Positions 45,419 through 56,479 are shown, counted from the stretch's first letter. The stretch is 64,000 bases of DNA from Oopsacas minuta (GCA_024704765.1 JAKMXF010000328.1:185260-249259), one strand, 5' to 3'. The notes: a model not told the origin generated them from the letters alone. Translations and numbers: made by a program.

Positions 45419-46154
45419 CTAAATATACGTATTTATAATTAGGGTATTCACCAAATTATCTAGACAGCTCTTTAACTCAGATAGATCTGGCTCCGAATCT
45501 TTTTTGGTATAATTACGAAATGATGCTAAAATTGGATTACTTTGAGAGATAAGCCTGACGAACACATCTTTAATGTTGTCCTCAAATCTAAATTTTCTTG
45601 AGAGTCTCTCAGGGTATCGCCTGACTAATTTATTGCAAGATTCAAAGCCTTCTTCAGATAAATCTTTTAGACCAAACCCATCTTTAGGATCTGCAATTAT
45701 TTGTGGTACATGGACTAGAAGGTTATGTAAAGTAGGGTTATATGTACATGCCCATGAAAATTGATAAAAATGGATTCGTATGTCTTTCGGCATACATTAT
45801 CAAGGCCTTCAGTGTCCACTTCCTGTTGCTATTAGACAATCTCAGGATAGCACTCAAATTATTAATGATTGTAGTGACAACTTGATGTGTCTCTTGAAGA
45901 ACAACAGTCACTATCCAATAGAGAAAATCATGCACAGTATCATCGCTACCTGTGAAGCATCTAACAACATTTCTGGTTGTGGTGGTTCCGCCTTGGGCTG
46001 ATGGTGTGTCAATGGATATACTAAGTTTTTCTTCAATAAGGCTAGAAATAAATTTCTTGATACCAAGAATCTTTGGCGGAGTTGGTAACCATTTTTGAGT
46101 AGCACCACACTGTAAATGGCAAATCAATAATAGGAACCGACTAAATGTTCTCAA
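45419..46154 (-). pseudogene. Transposase-like fragment, GGTTTT/SEEGFESCN family
   Basis: Two minus-strand frames. 46154-45738 (138 aa) contains the family hallmark TPSAQGGTTTTRNVVRCFTG then DTVHDFLYWIV. 45793-45419 (124 aa) reads PTLHNLLVHVPQIIADPKDG, then GLKDLSEEGFESCNKLVRRY and RKFRFEDNIKDVFVRLISQS, ending NPILASF. H-x-L-L-V-H followed by L-S-E-E-x-x-E-x-x-N parallels the H-H-SEQ-E arrangement of the 42357 and 29276 genes. Only the C-terminal third is left; the DD37E element at 46216 sits 62 bp beyond its 5' end. Confidence 0.7.
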
Positions 46155-46215
46155 ATACGCATGTAGAAAGCGCCTTTATTAACAATATTGGAAATGTTTG
46201 TTTTATAAGCATATA

Positions 46216-47517
46216 CAGGGTGGCTCCAAAGTTCTAATACAATATCAAAATTAATATACAACCATTATCAGGAAGTATTCTCAATGGTTTGCTCTTCCAT
46301 GACATACCTTATACGCTTCCTAACGAATATTATTTCAATTTAGTGTATACTATTTCGAAAAACAATTGTGATTGACAATGGAATCTGAGAGGTCAGCAAT
46401 TATTGAGTTGCATGTGGCGAGGAACAGTCCCTCAGAAATTTTGAAACTGCTGAATATTACAAAAAGGACGTAGAACATTTATCTACAGAACGATAAATCG
46501 ATATAAGGAAACTGGGGACACTGTAGATAAGCGGAAATCTGGTTGTCCATGCTCTCTAACGACCCTAGCTTTCAAGAAAGTGGTGCGAGAACAAATTCGG
46601 CGGAACCCACACCGTTCGATGAGGAATATGGCATTGGGGCTCAATGTAACTCGCCGAGCAATACCAAAAGTTCTCAAAAGGGACCTAGGAATCCGCTCTT
46701 TTAAACTCAAAAAGGTACAATTCCTATCTGGGTCGGTGAAAAAGAGAGTGTCCCAGCGCAAGAGCCTACTAGCTCTACACGCTATTGGGGTTCTCAAAAA
46801 TATCCTTTTCTCAGATGAGAAAATTTTCACCATTGAAGAGGCTACAAATAGCCAAAACGACAGAGTCATCTCGACCTCAGTTTCAGCGATCCCTGATAAG
46901 TTCAGATATATGTCGGATGGAGAACCGTTGTCGGTGATGGTTTAGGCTGGGGTCTCTGCTGTTGGCCGGACACTGATTTTCATCCTCCCAGGAGTGAAAA
47001 TCAATGCCAAAACATACCAAGAGCTTGTATTAGAGCCTGTGCTAAAGGGTCTGAGCCAGACCATGTTTTCTGGACAGGCCTTTGTCTTCCAACAAGATGG
47101 TGCTCCCGCTCATACGCCAATACGACCCAAGATTGGCTGAAGCACAATAGTCCCAATTGTATACACAAGGATGAATGGCCACCATTCAGTCCCGATTTAA
47201 ATCCCATGGAATATTCTGTATGGTCAATCTTGGAAAACAAGGCTTGTTCTGTGTCACACAACACAGTTAGCTGTCTAAAGATTTCCTTGTGTCGAGAATG
47301 GGAGAAGATACCTCAAGAAACCCTGCGTACCGCAGTAGAAGGATTCCCGAACAGACTCAGGGCTGTCACTTCCAAAAAGGGTGATTCTATTGAATAAATG
47401 ACTAGACAATCTCTTCCTAATAGTATGTATTAATTGTATATAGAAAATCAATGATGTAGGTCATGCTGGAAACACTATAGGCAAAGTGGTTTGTATCAGA
47501 ACTTTGGAGCGACTCTG
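46216..47517 (+). mobile_element. Tc1-like DD37E transposon, complete termini
   Basis: A 1302-bp element: the left end CAGGGTGGCTCCAAAGTTCT and the right end, inward, CAGAGTCGCTCCAAAGTTCT form a TIR of about 28 bp. TA flanks lie at 46214-46215 and 47518-47519. It contains one plus-strand transposase gene with several frameshifts. Confidence 0.92.
46378..47397 (+). pseudogene. DD37E transposase pseudogene
   Basis: The ATG at 46378 opens MESERSAIIELHVARNSPSE, then a stop. The frame 46580-46945 carries the second HTH (LGLNVTRRAIPKVLKRDLGI) and FSDEKIFTIEEATNSQNDRV with the first Asp. About 47085 reads QQDGAPAHT (second Asp), and the frame 47206-47397 begins just after SPDLNPMEYSVWS (catalytic Glu). 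With the one missing base near 47118 allowed for, 37 residues separate Asp and Glu. The frames fall apart at three or more sites. Confidence 0.87.
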
Positions 47518-47519
47518 TA

Positions 47520-48675
47520 AAAGAAATTCCGAAATCTAAGAATTAAGGAAATTTTGACGAAACATTTTCTCACAGTAGAAGAGTTTTGATTTTTTAATGG
47601 AATCTTTGTAAAATACGTGATTAGAATATATATTTATCTGAATTACGAACAGAATTTTGTTAACACAAGCATAAAATTGTAATTTACTTTACGTTTTCAT
47701 TATATCGCTAAGCAACCATAATATTTATATACAATTTTGAAAAGAGAATTTTTGAAAATATTAGATAAATTCATGAGTTCAAGTGATTGAAACTATACTG
47801 TCCCGAATTTTCGGCAACCTGGAAATTGCTTTATTTATTAGAGAATTACAAATGCTATATTATAAAACTCAGGGGATAACTTGACATAACGCGATACATG
47901 AAGTTTGAGACTTCGAAGTTGAGTGACGACAGATATATCTAATAGAAAAGTTCATCAAAATCTTTGAGCTATTTTAAGGAATTCTTATTAGAACTCCGCT
48001 CATATACTCACTATAATAAGAGAGTAGTCGATAATGCAAAGGAATGAAGTATTTGGATTGTATTTGTTCTGGAATTTAAGTTCATTGATATAAATGAGTA
48101 CCTGCAGTTTTCAAGAATAATTTCTGAACAAGAAATTGTCAATGCTTATATACTTTCCAATTGTTTCTAAATAAATGATGAATCATTACAACTTTGAGAT
48201 ATTTCTCTTTCCAATGATCATTAAATGCTTACTAAATATCGGATTGAAATTTTGACCAATTTCCAGGGGGTATACCACTGTGCTACACGAGGGGGTTGCT
48301 AAGACAGTTCGTATCTCATGTGTTAAAGATTGCAATACCCATTTAGTACTTGAAATTCTCAGCATTTTCATGCCATAATTTAATTTGTCAAATTACATTT
48401 TCACTATATACTATTAGTTTTCATAGGGAATTAATATTGTTTACCTATAGACCAATATTGTGAACTTATGTGACTTTCTTTCAAAGGGAGAAATCATCTA
48501 TATTTCTTGAAGGATCAATTGTCCGAAATTCACGTTAATTTATGAATGCCCCACATGTATCAAATTTTTATATCAGAATTTTGAAGTAGTATTAATTATG
48601 TCATTACTTCTTATGGTTGTATTTTTATTATGTGGATAGGTAGTTACTCTAGTTGTATTTTATCATAATCTTGTA
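47520..48675. other. Intergenic, nothing recognised
   Basis: AT-rich spacer without coding or repeat signal that could be supported. Confidence 0.4.
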
Positions 48676-48678
48676 ATA

Positions 48679-49024
48679 CAGTGAAACATCGTTAATACGA
48701 ATTTCCGGTTAAGACGAGTAGAATTTACACAATTTTAGTCTGTACAATGGATATTCAATTGTTTTACTCCGGCTAAGGAGTACTCATCTCGACGGTCGCT
48801 TGGTGTACGTATTAACGAGCTTCTACTGTATGTAGTTAATTACGGTATAACCGCGTTCATACGTACACCAAGAGACCGTGGAGATGAATAGTCCTTATCC
48901 GGAATACGTATTAACCGAGTAAAAACAATTGAATATCCATTATACGGACTAAAATTGTGTCAAATTCTGTTCGTCTTAACTGGAAATTCGTATTAAATGT
49001 GTTCGTATTAACGAGATTTCACTG
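48679..49024. mobile_element. Hairpin MITE, pogo-like termini
   Basis: A 346-bp almost perfect palindrome flanked by TA (48677-48678, 49025-49026). It begins CAGTGAAACATCGTTAATAC and reads inward from the right CAGTGAAATCTCGTTAATAC. The arms contain the complementary GTACACCAAG(C/A)GACCGT and CAATTGAATATCCAT segments. A partly internal second palindrome end (GCTTCTACTGTA at about 48822) suggests two fused MITE copies or an internal terminus. Confidence 0.88.
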
Positions 49025-49278
49025 TATTATGGTTGCATTTTATCATATACACAATGAAACATGTTGACATATGGAACATGTTATCATCTACTGCTAAACA
49101 TGTTGACATCGCAGTATATTCATGTTATTTCTTAAGGATTCTAATAAAAGTGACGTAATGACAATTTATTAGTAGCGCTTAAGAAGGTTATAATAATGCA
49201 TAACCATTGACTATTACTAATTACATATTTATGCTTTGTTGTATAATTTATACGAATCACGAATATTAGAATAATACA

Positions 49279-49311
49279 GGTACGCAATGAGAAACAGTTT
49301 GAGAACCACTG
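49279..49311 (-). mobile_element. Isolated hAT terminus (CAGTGGTTCTCAAACTG)
   Basis: Read on the minus strand this is CAGTGGTTCTCAAACTGTTT followed by CTCATTGCGTACC, identical to the terminus at 63399-63431. No partner terminus was found to the left, so it is a remnant. Confidence 0.65.
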
Positions 49312-50034
49312 GTGTAGGGCCTCCAGTTATGCAGTATAGTATGTTAATTAGTTGCATAGTTAGTACTTATAATAGTAGATTCTCAGTGTAACGTTGTTGC
49401 CAAATACTTCTCGTTAATTAATGTGTTATTATTTAACGACATATGCTGGTATTTCATAGCATTATGAGGTTAATTAAGGTAATAATCAGATAAATACCTT
49501 AAAAATATATCTGAAACATCACAAAGAAGCTTTGCGTAATTTATAGAAAAGTAGGGGGGCCATTTTGTCATAACAGTAATCACAAGTGTTATTTTTAGTG
49601 CCATTACTTCCAGCATCTCTCAAGAAACTTTGGAATATGTTAGAAAATACTGCATAAACGACCAGAAAGAGACTGTTTTTTCCACATGCCCGGTACTTCT
49701 AGAAAAGGGCGGTTTTTCCGAACACTGCTTACAGTTTGGGCACCCCTGGGATAGAATTCATTATTTTATTTCTTAATTCCGAGAAAAGAAGTATGAAATC
49801 TTCCTCTTTACTACTTCCTTTCTCATATTCATTCTAATTCATACATTTTCTCAATTTCCTCCATTTCCTCAATTCTACAATTTAGTGCTCGGAGGTAGCC
49901 AGCTTCCTCACCAAGTTGCGCTAATGCCTCCATTTATTGGGATTTGCCATTATTTAATTGTTCATTGCTCGAATTTCCAGTGCTTGCTGTATATTTTCAT
50001 TTTGTTCATAGTTTTACTCTGCAACATTTTCTAT
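49312..50034. other. Upstream region of the oxidoreductase gene
   Basis: No gene. The segment near 49727-49750 reads, on the minus strand, CAGGGGTGCCCAAACTGTAA, another hAT-like terminus. A pyrimidine-rich stretch (49800-49880) precedes the gene. No defined promoter element was identified. Confidence 0.4.
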
Positions 50035-51177
50035 ATGGCTTTATTGAATGTTGCTTTTATTGGTTGTGGAGCTGTTAACTTCGGTGGTGCAGAGGGTCCG
50101 TGGAATCATTCTAAACGTTTGGAACTAATTCAGAATATCCATTTTGTGGCTATAATGGATGTAGATATATCTAAAGCTAATCGTGTACTCGAAACAAAAC
50201 TCCAAGGAGAAGCAGCAGCTAAATACACAGAATGTAAAATATTTTCGAATCTTGACGATCTTTTCTCCCAAATGAAAGGGAGAATAGATGCTGTATGGGT
50301 TGGGGTACCGCCCTATGTACATGGTGTATTAGATGAAGGTCGAGATCTAGAGCTGAGATGTATTAGAGAGGGTATCAATGTATTTATGGAGAAACCGATC
50401 AGTGTATATCCAGTGAAAGATGTGAGTTTGTACGCAGATGCAATTGAAAAGGAGACTACTGGACAAGGAAAACCATATTTTTCTGTAGGCTATATGTTTC
50501 GATATCATCCAGCTATTATCCAAGCTAAAGAAATCTTAAATTCTCATTCACAGCCAATCTTGATGATAAATGCTCGTTATAACTGCGCTTATTCTGAGTT
50601 AGATCATCCATTCTGGTGGAACAAAAAAGAATCAGGAGGACCGATTGTCGAACAGGCGACACACTTTTGTGATCTATTTCGTTTCTTTGGAGGTGAGGTT
50701 AACTTAAACTCTGTGACTAGTAAGATAATACCAGCGGGCGATAAAGGAAAAATCGGTTACCTATCTACTGTACCAGATGTTGTAAAAGAGGATAAGTTAC
50801 CATTGGATGACCGAGTGCCGCGCGTTACTGTTTCTCACTTCTACTTCAAATCTGGCGCTCTTGGCTCTTTGACACACGGCATAACACTACATGCGAAGCG
50901 TTATGAGGCTAGTATTGATATTTGGTGTGATGGCTTGAGAATTTTGTTAGAAGAACCATACTCTAATGAGCTTTGTCGTCTCCGAGTAAGGAAGGGTTAT
51001 ACTGACACAGAAGAATTGTTTGCGTTCCCAGGAGCAGACTGCTACATGGAAGAAGATCTAGCCTTTGTTCGGGCAGTCTTAGAAAGGAATCCTGCACTAA
51101 TCGCATCCAATTACTCCGATGCTCTACAGTCATACAAGTTATCATGGTCCATTACTGATTCTGTACAGAAAGAGTGA
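50035..51177 (+). CDS. Gfo/Idh/MocA-family NAD(P)-dependent oxidoreductase
   Basis: An intact, intronless 380-aa protein. Residues 5-18 (NVAFIGCGAVNFGG) form the Rossmann dinucleotide loop. VGVPPYVH (89-96) and FMEKPISVYP (117-126) hold the family's EKP motif at 119-121. The C-terminal a/b domain has GYMFRYHPA (152-160) and GGPIVEQATHFCDLFRFFGG (201-220), with His210 and Asp213 as the usual catalytic pair. Such enzymes oxidise or epimerise sugars and cyclitols; the substrate is unknown. The upstream in-frame extension from 49885 is a hydrophobic, low-quality stretch and the conserved fold begins right after the ATG at 50035, so that start is chosen. The block E-Q-A-T-H-F-C-D-L is most familiar to me from fungal, algal and bacterial members, so transfer is possible. 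Confidence 0.9.
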   Translation: MALLNVAFIGCGAVNFGGAEGPWNHSKRLELIQNIHFVAIMDVDISKANRVLETKLQGEAAAKYTECKIFSNLDDLFSQMKGRIDAVWVGVPPYVHGVLDEGRDLELRCIREGINVFMEKPISVYPVKDVSLYADAIEKETTGQGKPYFSVGYMFRYHPAIIQAKEILNSHSQPILMINARYNCAYSELDHPFWWNKKESGGPIVEQATHFCDLFRFFGGEVNLNSVTSKIIPAGDKGKIGYLSTVPDVVKEDKLPLDDRVPRVTVSHFYFKSGALGSLTHGITLHAKRYEASIDIWCDGLRILLEEPYSNELCRLRVRKGYTDTEELFAFPGADCYMEEDLAFVRAVLERNPALIASNYSDALQSYKLSWSITDSVQKE

Positions 51178-51700
51178 ATTTGATGTTATATTCAATCCTA
51201 TGTTTGGTTGCCAAGGACTCACTTATTTGTTTGATTTTTTAGTTATAGTATAGTCGTTTACTTATCATAACATCGCGAAGAATATTCAAACTAATTATAA
51301 TAGCACTTGTGCACATTCCCAGTTTATGCTTTTACTGTGCCGACTATGCAATAGGCTTGACTAGGTTCAAAAGCCACATTTATGAAAATTTTCAGATCGA
51401 AGTGACGTCATCTGTTAGTATAATTGTCAGATATGTATATTAAAAATGCACTTAGAATGTCAATTATTGATCTATGCTCAAAAATGTTCAAATACCAAAT
51501 GATCTAAAACCGTTTCGATACAAAATATGAAAAATTAGTTGTGAGGTTTCTGAGTTATCTCACAGACCAGGATGTCATATTTTTTAATTAATATCCTCCA
51601 AAACTAGATAATCGTGGAAATGATAGTCAGGATATTCATTTTATAGTATACAACCAAAAAATTATATTGTGATTTGAATCAACTTTGATGATATAAAGCA
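51178..51700. other. Downstream of the oxidoreductase, nothing recognised
   Basis: AT-rich DNA between the oxidoreductase stop codon and the next hAT terminus; no gene or repeat seen. Confidence 0.4.
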
Positions 51701-52340
51701 GCGTTTCCAACCGTTTTCTGTCGGTCGCCGCTTTCGATGACCGCGCCATCCCTAGTCTACCCTCTCGCCCCTTCGCGTTTGTATATTAATTATATTATAT
51801 TACCAAATACATTATATTATACTACCAGATACTAAGACATAATATATATAATTTTTCATTTGCATAAGTTTAATATGAAGATTCGACCTGGTGCCCAGTT
51901 ACAAGATTTTTCAGATCGGGACTGAATTTGGTCAAGAAGGGCCGAAGGTCACCATATTTGATTATATCCAGCCTATTCCTCTTCTTTGTGAGAAGTCCAA
52001 CAACGGCTGAGAAACTCTTCCCCACGAGGTACGATGTTGGAAATGACACTATCATCATTTTCGCGCTGGCCCCATAGAGCAGGGTATTGATCAGCAATTA
52101 TATGGATTTTGTGTTTTTCAATTACAATTGCAATTACATAACTATTTCGGTCAGATATTACAGCTGCAACTTGTGCAGAATGAAACCATCGTTCGTAGTC
52201 CCCCAGTCGTTTTATTGCCCCCCCCTCCCTCTCGAGTCTCGTATCGCCCACATTGAAAAACACTGATATACAGGATATAGTATACTGTACCTATCAATGA
52301 GTGTGAGTATTTTTTCTCTAGATGTGCACCTGACATTTTT
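51700..52340 (-). pseudogene. SCAND3/ZBED5-like hAT transposase tail with terminus
   Basis: The minus-strand frame 52097-51870 contains FPTSYLVGKSFSAVVGLLTK followed by KRNRLDIIKYGDLRPFLTKF, the hATC block of the SCAND3/ZBED5 group (F-P-S-T-Y-L-C-E-x-G-F-S-A-V in intact relatives). SPDLKNLVTGHQVESSY is its usual C-terminus. The segment AGCAGCGTTTCCAACCGTTT at about 51699 is the likely left TIR. An adjoining tract near 52200 is C-rich and belongs to another repeat. The upstream catalytic part is missing. Confidence 0.82.
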
Positions 52341-52399
52341 TCTTATGTGTATATTTCACACATAGTCATTTTAGCCCAATCAGATTGTAGGGTTTTGTA

Positions 52400-52800
52400 A
52401 TTAGTCATATATACATCAAATTGGTCCTGATGGAGTGTAAGTAATTGTATTAGCACTGTAATGTATTTGTATTGATTGTAAACTGTAATTATATTTGTCA
52501 ATGCATTCTATTATATATATATACTAATTTATCACCTGACTAATCAAATTTTCCCACCTTTTGGTGAATATTTCAAAATTATCCTAGGTTATCTTCGATC
52601 GGCAATATGGGGTAAATACGGACTACAACTGACCATGGCCTACTTAATATTTTCGGCTAAATATGCCCCAAGAAGGCAGAATCTCTAGAAATATGTATGA
52701 TAGAGCTTAAATATGATACCTCATCATGCGGTTTCACAAAAGCTAAATTAGATAGGAAAATGTTGCTTTTCAAGCTGTGTTTAAACCATGTTGTCAGTGT
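52400..52800. other. Spacer, nothing recognised
   Basis: AT-rich DNA without a supportable feature between the hAT tail and the foldback element. Confidence 0.35.
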
Positions 52801-52808
52801 TTTCATTG

Positions 52809-53327
52809 CTTGACAGCTGTATATAATGACGAAGGCGAATAGATAATTTGAAATAATGGTTGGCATGAATGGATGTGAACACATTCCTGTGTTACAAAGG
52901 GAATCTGTTTCTGTTTGTTAAGGCTATAACTCCAAAACTATGAGTGTTGTGACTCTGAACTATATACCACTAGTTCGTAATAATCGACTTCCTATTCACC
53001 AAAAATGTAACTCATTTGTGTTTTGTTAATACTTTTTGAGATATTTTGACATTTACTCTATAGATGGCAATCATTTACAAAAATGAGAAATTTCAAAATA
53101 TTTCAAAAAGTATTCCAGATAGCAAATGAACTTTATTTTTATTGAATAGGAAGTTGACTATTACGGGACTAGTAGTATAAAGTCTAGAGCCATAGGACTC
53201 ATAGCTTTTGAGTTATAGCCTCAACCAACAGAAACACATTTCCTCACAAGAATGTGTTCACATTCCATTCATACCGACCATTCTTTCTCAATTCACTATA
53301 GCGTTTGTCAATATATAACTGTCAAAC
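52809..53327. repeat. Foldback (long inverted-repeat) element
   Basis: Two arms of about 250 bp. The left arm contains TTGACAGCTGTATATAATGA, GAATGGATGTGAACACATTC, GGCTATAACTCCAAAACTAT, and GACTTCCTATTCACC. The right arm has the complements in reverse order, ending ATATATAACTGTCAAACG. There is no coding content. The outer 60 bp also occur in the 130-bp hairpin at 24107-24236. Confidence 0.88.
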
Positions 53328-53329
53328 GA

Positions 53330-54045
53330 CTGTGAAGTTAGCCGGAAATTCGACCAGGGCCAGTTCAATCACTAATTTGTTCCACTTGTACTCACCAGAT
53401 TTACCCAATATTGATATCATTCTGTAGAGGATTGTTGGACGTTTTATAAAATATAATTTTCTTAAATATTTTTTACCTATCTGTTTTTGTCATGACGAGT
53501 AGGGTCGCTTCTCTACTATTAAATAAGACGACCAAAGTGAGAATTCGAATCTGAAATTTGTGTCTATATTTGTGACCCATGGACGTTTATGTAAATTAAA
53601 TTTCATCCAAAATTCCTAAAACTCGAGGAGATACAAGTATTCAAAGTTGAAATCAGATTTATATTGTAGGGGGTGAGTATCATTTTACAAAAGTAGGGTC
53701 AGTTCAAATTGATATTCGATATGCAAAATCGAACTCAAACTGTTATATTTTGATAGCAATCGATAGCTGAGACATGGACGTTTACCATAATGTCGCTATA
53801 ATCATGAAATTCTGAAATATACAGTCACAAAGGGGTTCTAAAATGGCAAAATTCTAGTTTTTTATGTATTTTCGAAATTTCAAAAATAATTCATTCCCAG
53901 AATTGCCTAAAACTTTACAGGCTCCTTCTTTTATATTATATCATTCAATTTCCTTTCAAAATAACAGGGTGAGCTAGTACTTTTTTAATGAATATTAGAA
54001 ATAATATTTTGTGAGAATGTTCTTTCCACTAGCCATTTCATTATT
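53330..54045. other. Spacer, nothing recognised
   Basis: AT-rich non-coding DNA. The phrase ATGGACGTTTA occurs twice (about 53580 and 53775), too little to call a repeat. Confidence 0.35.
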
Positions 54046-54046
54046 C

Positions 54047-54187
54047 ACAATGCCTAGAACAATACTAGACTATCTCATAAGACTAATGAGCATGACTGTT
54101 ATTTATCGCGTAAAATAACACATGTTATGACTCTTCTCTTGGTTCTCATTCTAATATTGCTACAACAAACGAATAATGAAAGTGCAA
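54047..54187 (-). repeat. Dispersed repeat also present at 63262-63395
   Basis: About 140 bp match the complement of 63262-63395: shared words include TTTCATTATTC, AACCAAGAGAAGAGT-like, TTACGCGATAAA and TAGTCTAGTATT. Here the sequence runs on past TTCTAGGC into ATTGTGAATAATG without interruption, whereas at 63398 the hAT terminus begins at that point. This copy therefore shows the unoccupied site. Confidence 0.75.
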
Positions 54188-54745
54188 ATTACTGAAATTG
54201 CGAATTATATTTCTATTTTATCCATCACAATGAAAGGAGTGTGGAGTTAGCGCAAGATTTTCCTGAGCACACTTCAGTTGTAAATTTGATGCACTTATCG
54301 TTGTTGGATTAGGATGAAATTTGGAGACCAAGTAGAAGGCATATGAACATTTATGACTATTCAAAACGATTTTGAATTATTGAATTCTTTTTCACATGTT
54401 TTCTAAATATAAATTTCAACTATCTGAACATGTTTCAGAACATTGGACGTTTGTTATTTCAAATTTTGCATAATTTTGTTGACTTTCCTGTGAGATGTTG
54501 TTTGCCAAGGTTTCACATATTTTCGTTCACATACTATCTCGCATATACTACTATCTTTCATTTACTTACCTATACATCTACTATGATTGTGTTGGCAAGC
54601 ACACTTAGACCTACACTAAAATCATAGTCTATTGAAATGCTCTCCCCCATTACTACAGAAACACCAATTTATAATTACTGTCGAAGGATTTTATATCAAA
54701 ACATTGTCACCACTAGACAATACCAATATTAGAAATGCATATACG
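54188..54745. other. Spacer, nothing recognised
   Basis: AT-rich DNA with one 65-codon frame lacking any motif. Confidence 0.35.
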
Positions 54746-54747
54746 TA

Positions 54748-54931
54748 CAGTCAGGGTCGCTTATTATGAACCCTCTTAATATGAACATTCGCTTATTATG
54801 ACCTAACTATATAGTCTCTGTATACCAATCTACATAGGATTTGTCTTAAGTCGAGTTCGCAAATTATGAATTTTCTTTATTGTGAACACATTTTTGGTTC
54901 CCAAGTTGTTCATAATAAGCGACCCTGACTG
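54748..54931. mobile_element. MITE with perfect 24-bp TIR and TA flanks
   Basis: A 184-bp element. It begins CAGTCAGGGTCGCTTATTAT and the right end gives the identical sequence inward, 24 bp in all. TA lies at 54746-54747 and 54932-54933. Internal ATTATGA words repeat. The CAGTCAGGGTCGCTTA style is typical of pogo/Tigger-related MITEs. Confidence 0.9.
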
Positions 54932-54933
54932 TA

Positions 54934-55588
54934 TATTGCAAGATTGATTATCATCAGAATATTGGTGTCGCCTAGTGGTAACCGAATTTGAATGAACCTT
55001 TTGACCTTAACGTGAATTAATTGACACAATCATTAATTGGTGTTTTATAAAGAATTGTCATTGGATTTCATTTTGCAAACCGTATTAGTAGTACAATAGA
55101 AATTGTATAAGTTTTTTCTGACCATCATACATACAATGAAATTCAATATTATCTTTGCAATCTGAGTTATCTAGATGATCTTCGATTAATGCAATGTGAC
55201 AATGAAAGCAAACTGATACAACAAGGTTGAAGAGAAGCGGCATTCAATGAGCTACCTGGGGTAGCATTAGATCCGGGTGACATTCCAGTGAAACAGATTC
55301 CATAAATAATTTATCATTCTGAGAGATATTTGGCTTAATACAAATATTCGACAAAATTCTAAATTTGTATCTATCGTTATTGGAGAAATTTAACTGATAT
55401 CAATATTCGTATTGACTGTATTTGTGCACAATAGATATATTTTATTCGGTAAACTGATGTGTCCTTTGGTACACTACGTATGTCCATAATAAATTATGCG
55501 ATAACATGACTAATTATATATAATAGAGAATAATTAAACTATTTTTTTGTAATTTTGTTCTTTAAATTTTTTATAGGTATACATCATT
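54934..55588. other. Spacer, nothing recognised
   Basis: AT-rich DNA; it may include the unrecognised right-hand end of the transposase-OTU element copy B. Confidence 0.35.
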
Positions 55589-55589
55589 T

Positions 55590-56263
55590 TATTCATTTTT
55601 GTGGTGTATAATGGTTTTTCTTTGTAAAATAAATATGATTTGTAAGTGATTTAATTCCAATATGGGTTCATAATGGTTTACCGCATGTTGTATATAATAT
55701 GATCCAGCATCATTCGCTGGAGGACTATTCATTATTTCCATTATACTAGCGCCTTTCTCCAAATATACCATTCAACTATTTTTCATCTCTGTAGTACTTA
55801 CCCAAATATCTGTGTTAAACAATAGAGCTATAGAAAAAAATTCGATCTCTCCACCTCATGTTGTGTCCATATTCATATTTGACTTACTAATGTACTCTTA
55901 TGTGCTTCGATATGTAAGAGGAAATTTATTCTGTATAAACTTTAAACATATATGACTTAATTCCCCACTATACTCTCTGTGATTATAATTCGAATCATAG
56001 CGCTATGACGTGCTTCCTGTAATTATATAAGAGAGACTTGAGAATAAACAATTCCCATCCGGGATTATGGAAAGTCAATGAGGGTTCAGCTCATTTAAAC
56101 TGATCGCTTCCTTATTACAGCTATTAGTGCAATTTATCTTACATAATAAACGATTTGTTAAATGTAATCCTGAAATATTACAAAGATTACCCTGACCTAG
56201 GAATGACATTTGCTTCAAGGGAGGTAATATATCATCGATCATACCCAGTGCTACTTTATCCAA
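55590..56263 (-). pseudogene. OTU protease region, copy B
   Basis: The frame 56263-56075 (GMIDDILPPLKQMSFLGQGN) is the linker before the protease. At about 56065-56010 a shifted frame reads IIPDGNCLFSSLSYIITGST, a perfect OTU catalytic-Cys motif. The end, 55771-55589, reads KGASIMEIMNSPPANDAGSY then YIQHAVNHYEPILEL, with the His of N-H-Y-E-P-I-L corresponding to the OTU catalytic-His segment. Between them several stops interrupt. The same end sequence style (SPPVNTAGSIY, QYESML) is present in copy C. Confidence 0.8.
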
Positions 56264-56479
56264 GTCTGTTATAATCTCAATATTTTAGCTTGTATTGGTA
56301 TTGTTTCTTCCAAAACTTCTAACGTAGCTTTTTTGGTAAATCTGATAGATTTATGTTTATCCAAAGGATTAGGTATATATTTTGTTTTTTGCTAAATTAG
56401 AATCCTTCAATTTTTCTAATACTTTGTCTACCGTACATATTTTAGATGAATGTAGCTATTTTTGTATCTCTTCCTTTTC

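Noticed and set aside
49885-50034. N-terminal 50-residue hydrophobic extension of the oxidoreductase
   Set aside because: It looks like a membrane segment, but the sequence is pyrimidine-rich non-coding in character and the Rossmann fold starts right after the ATG at 50035. A signal anchor is not expected for this family.
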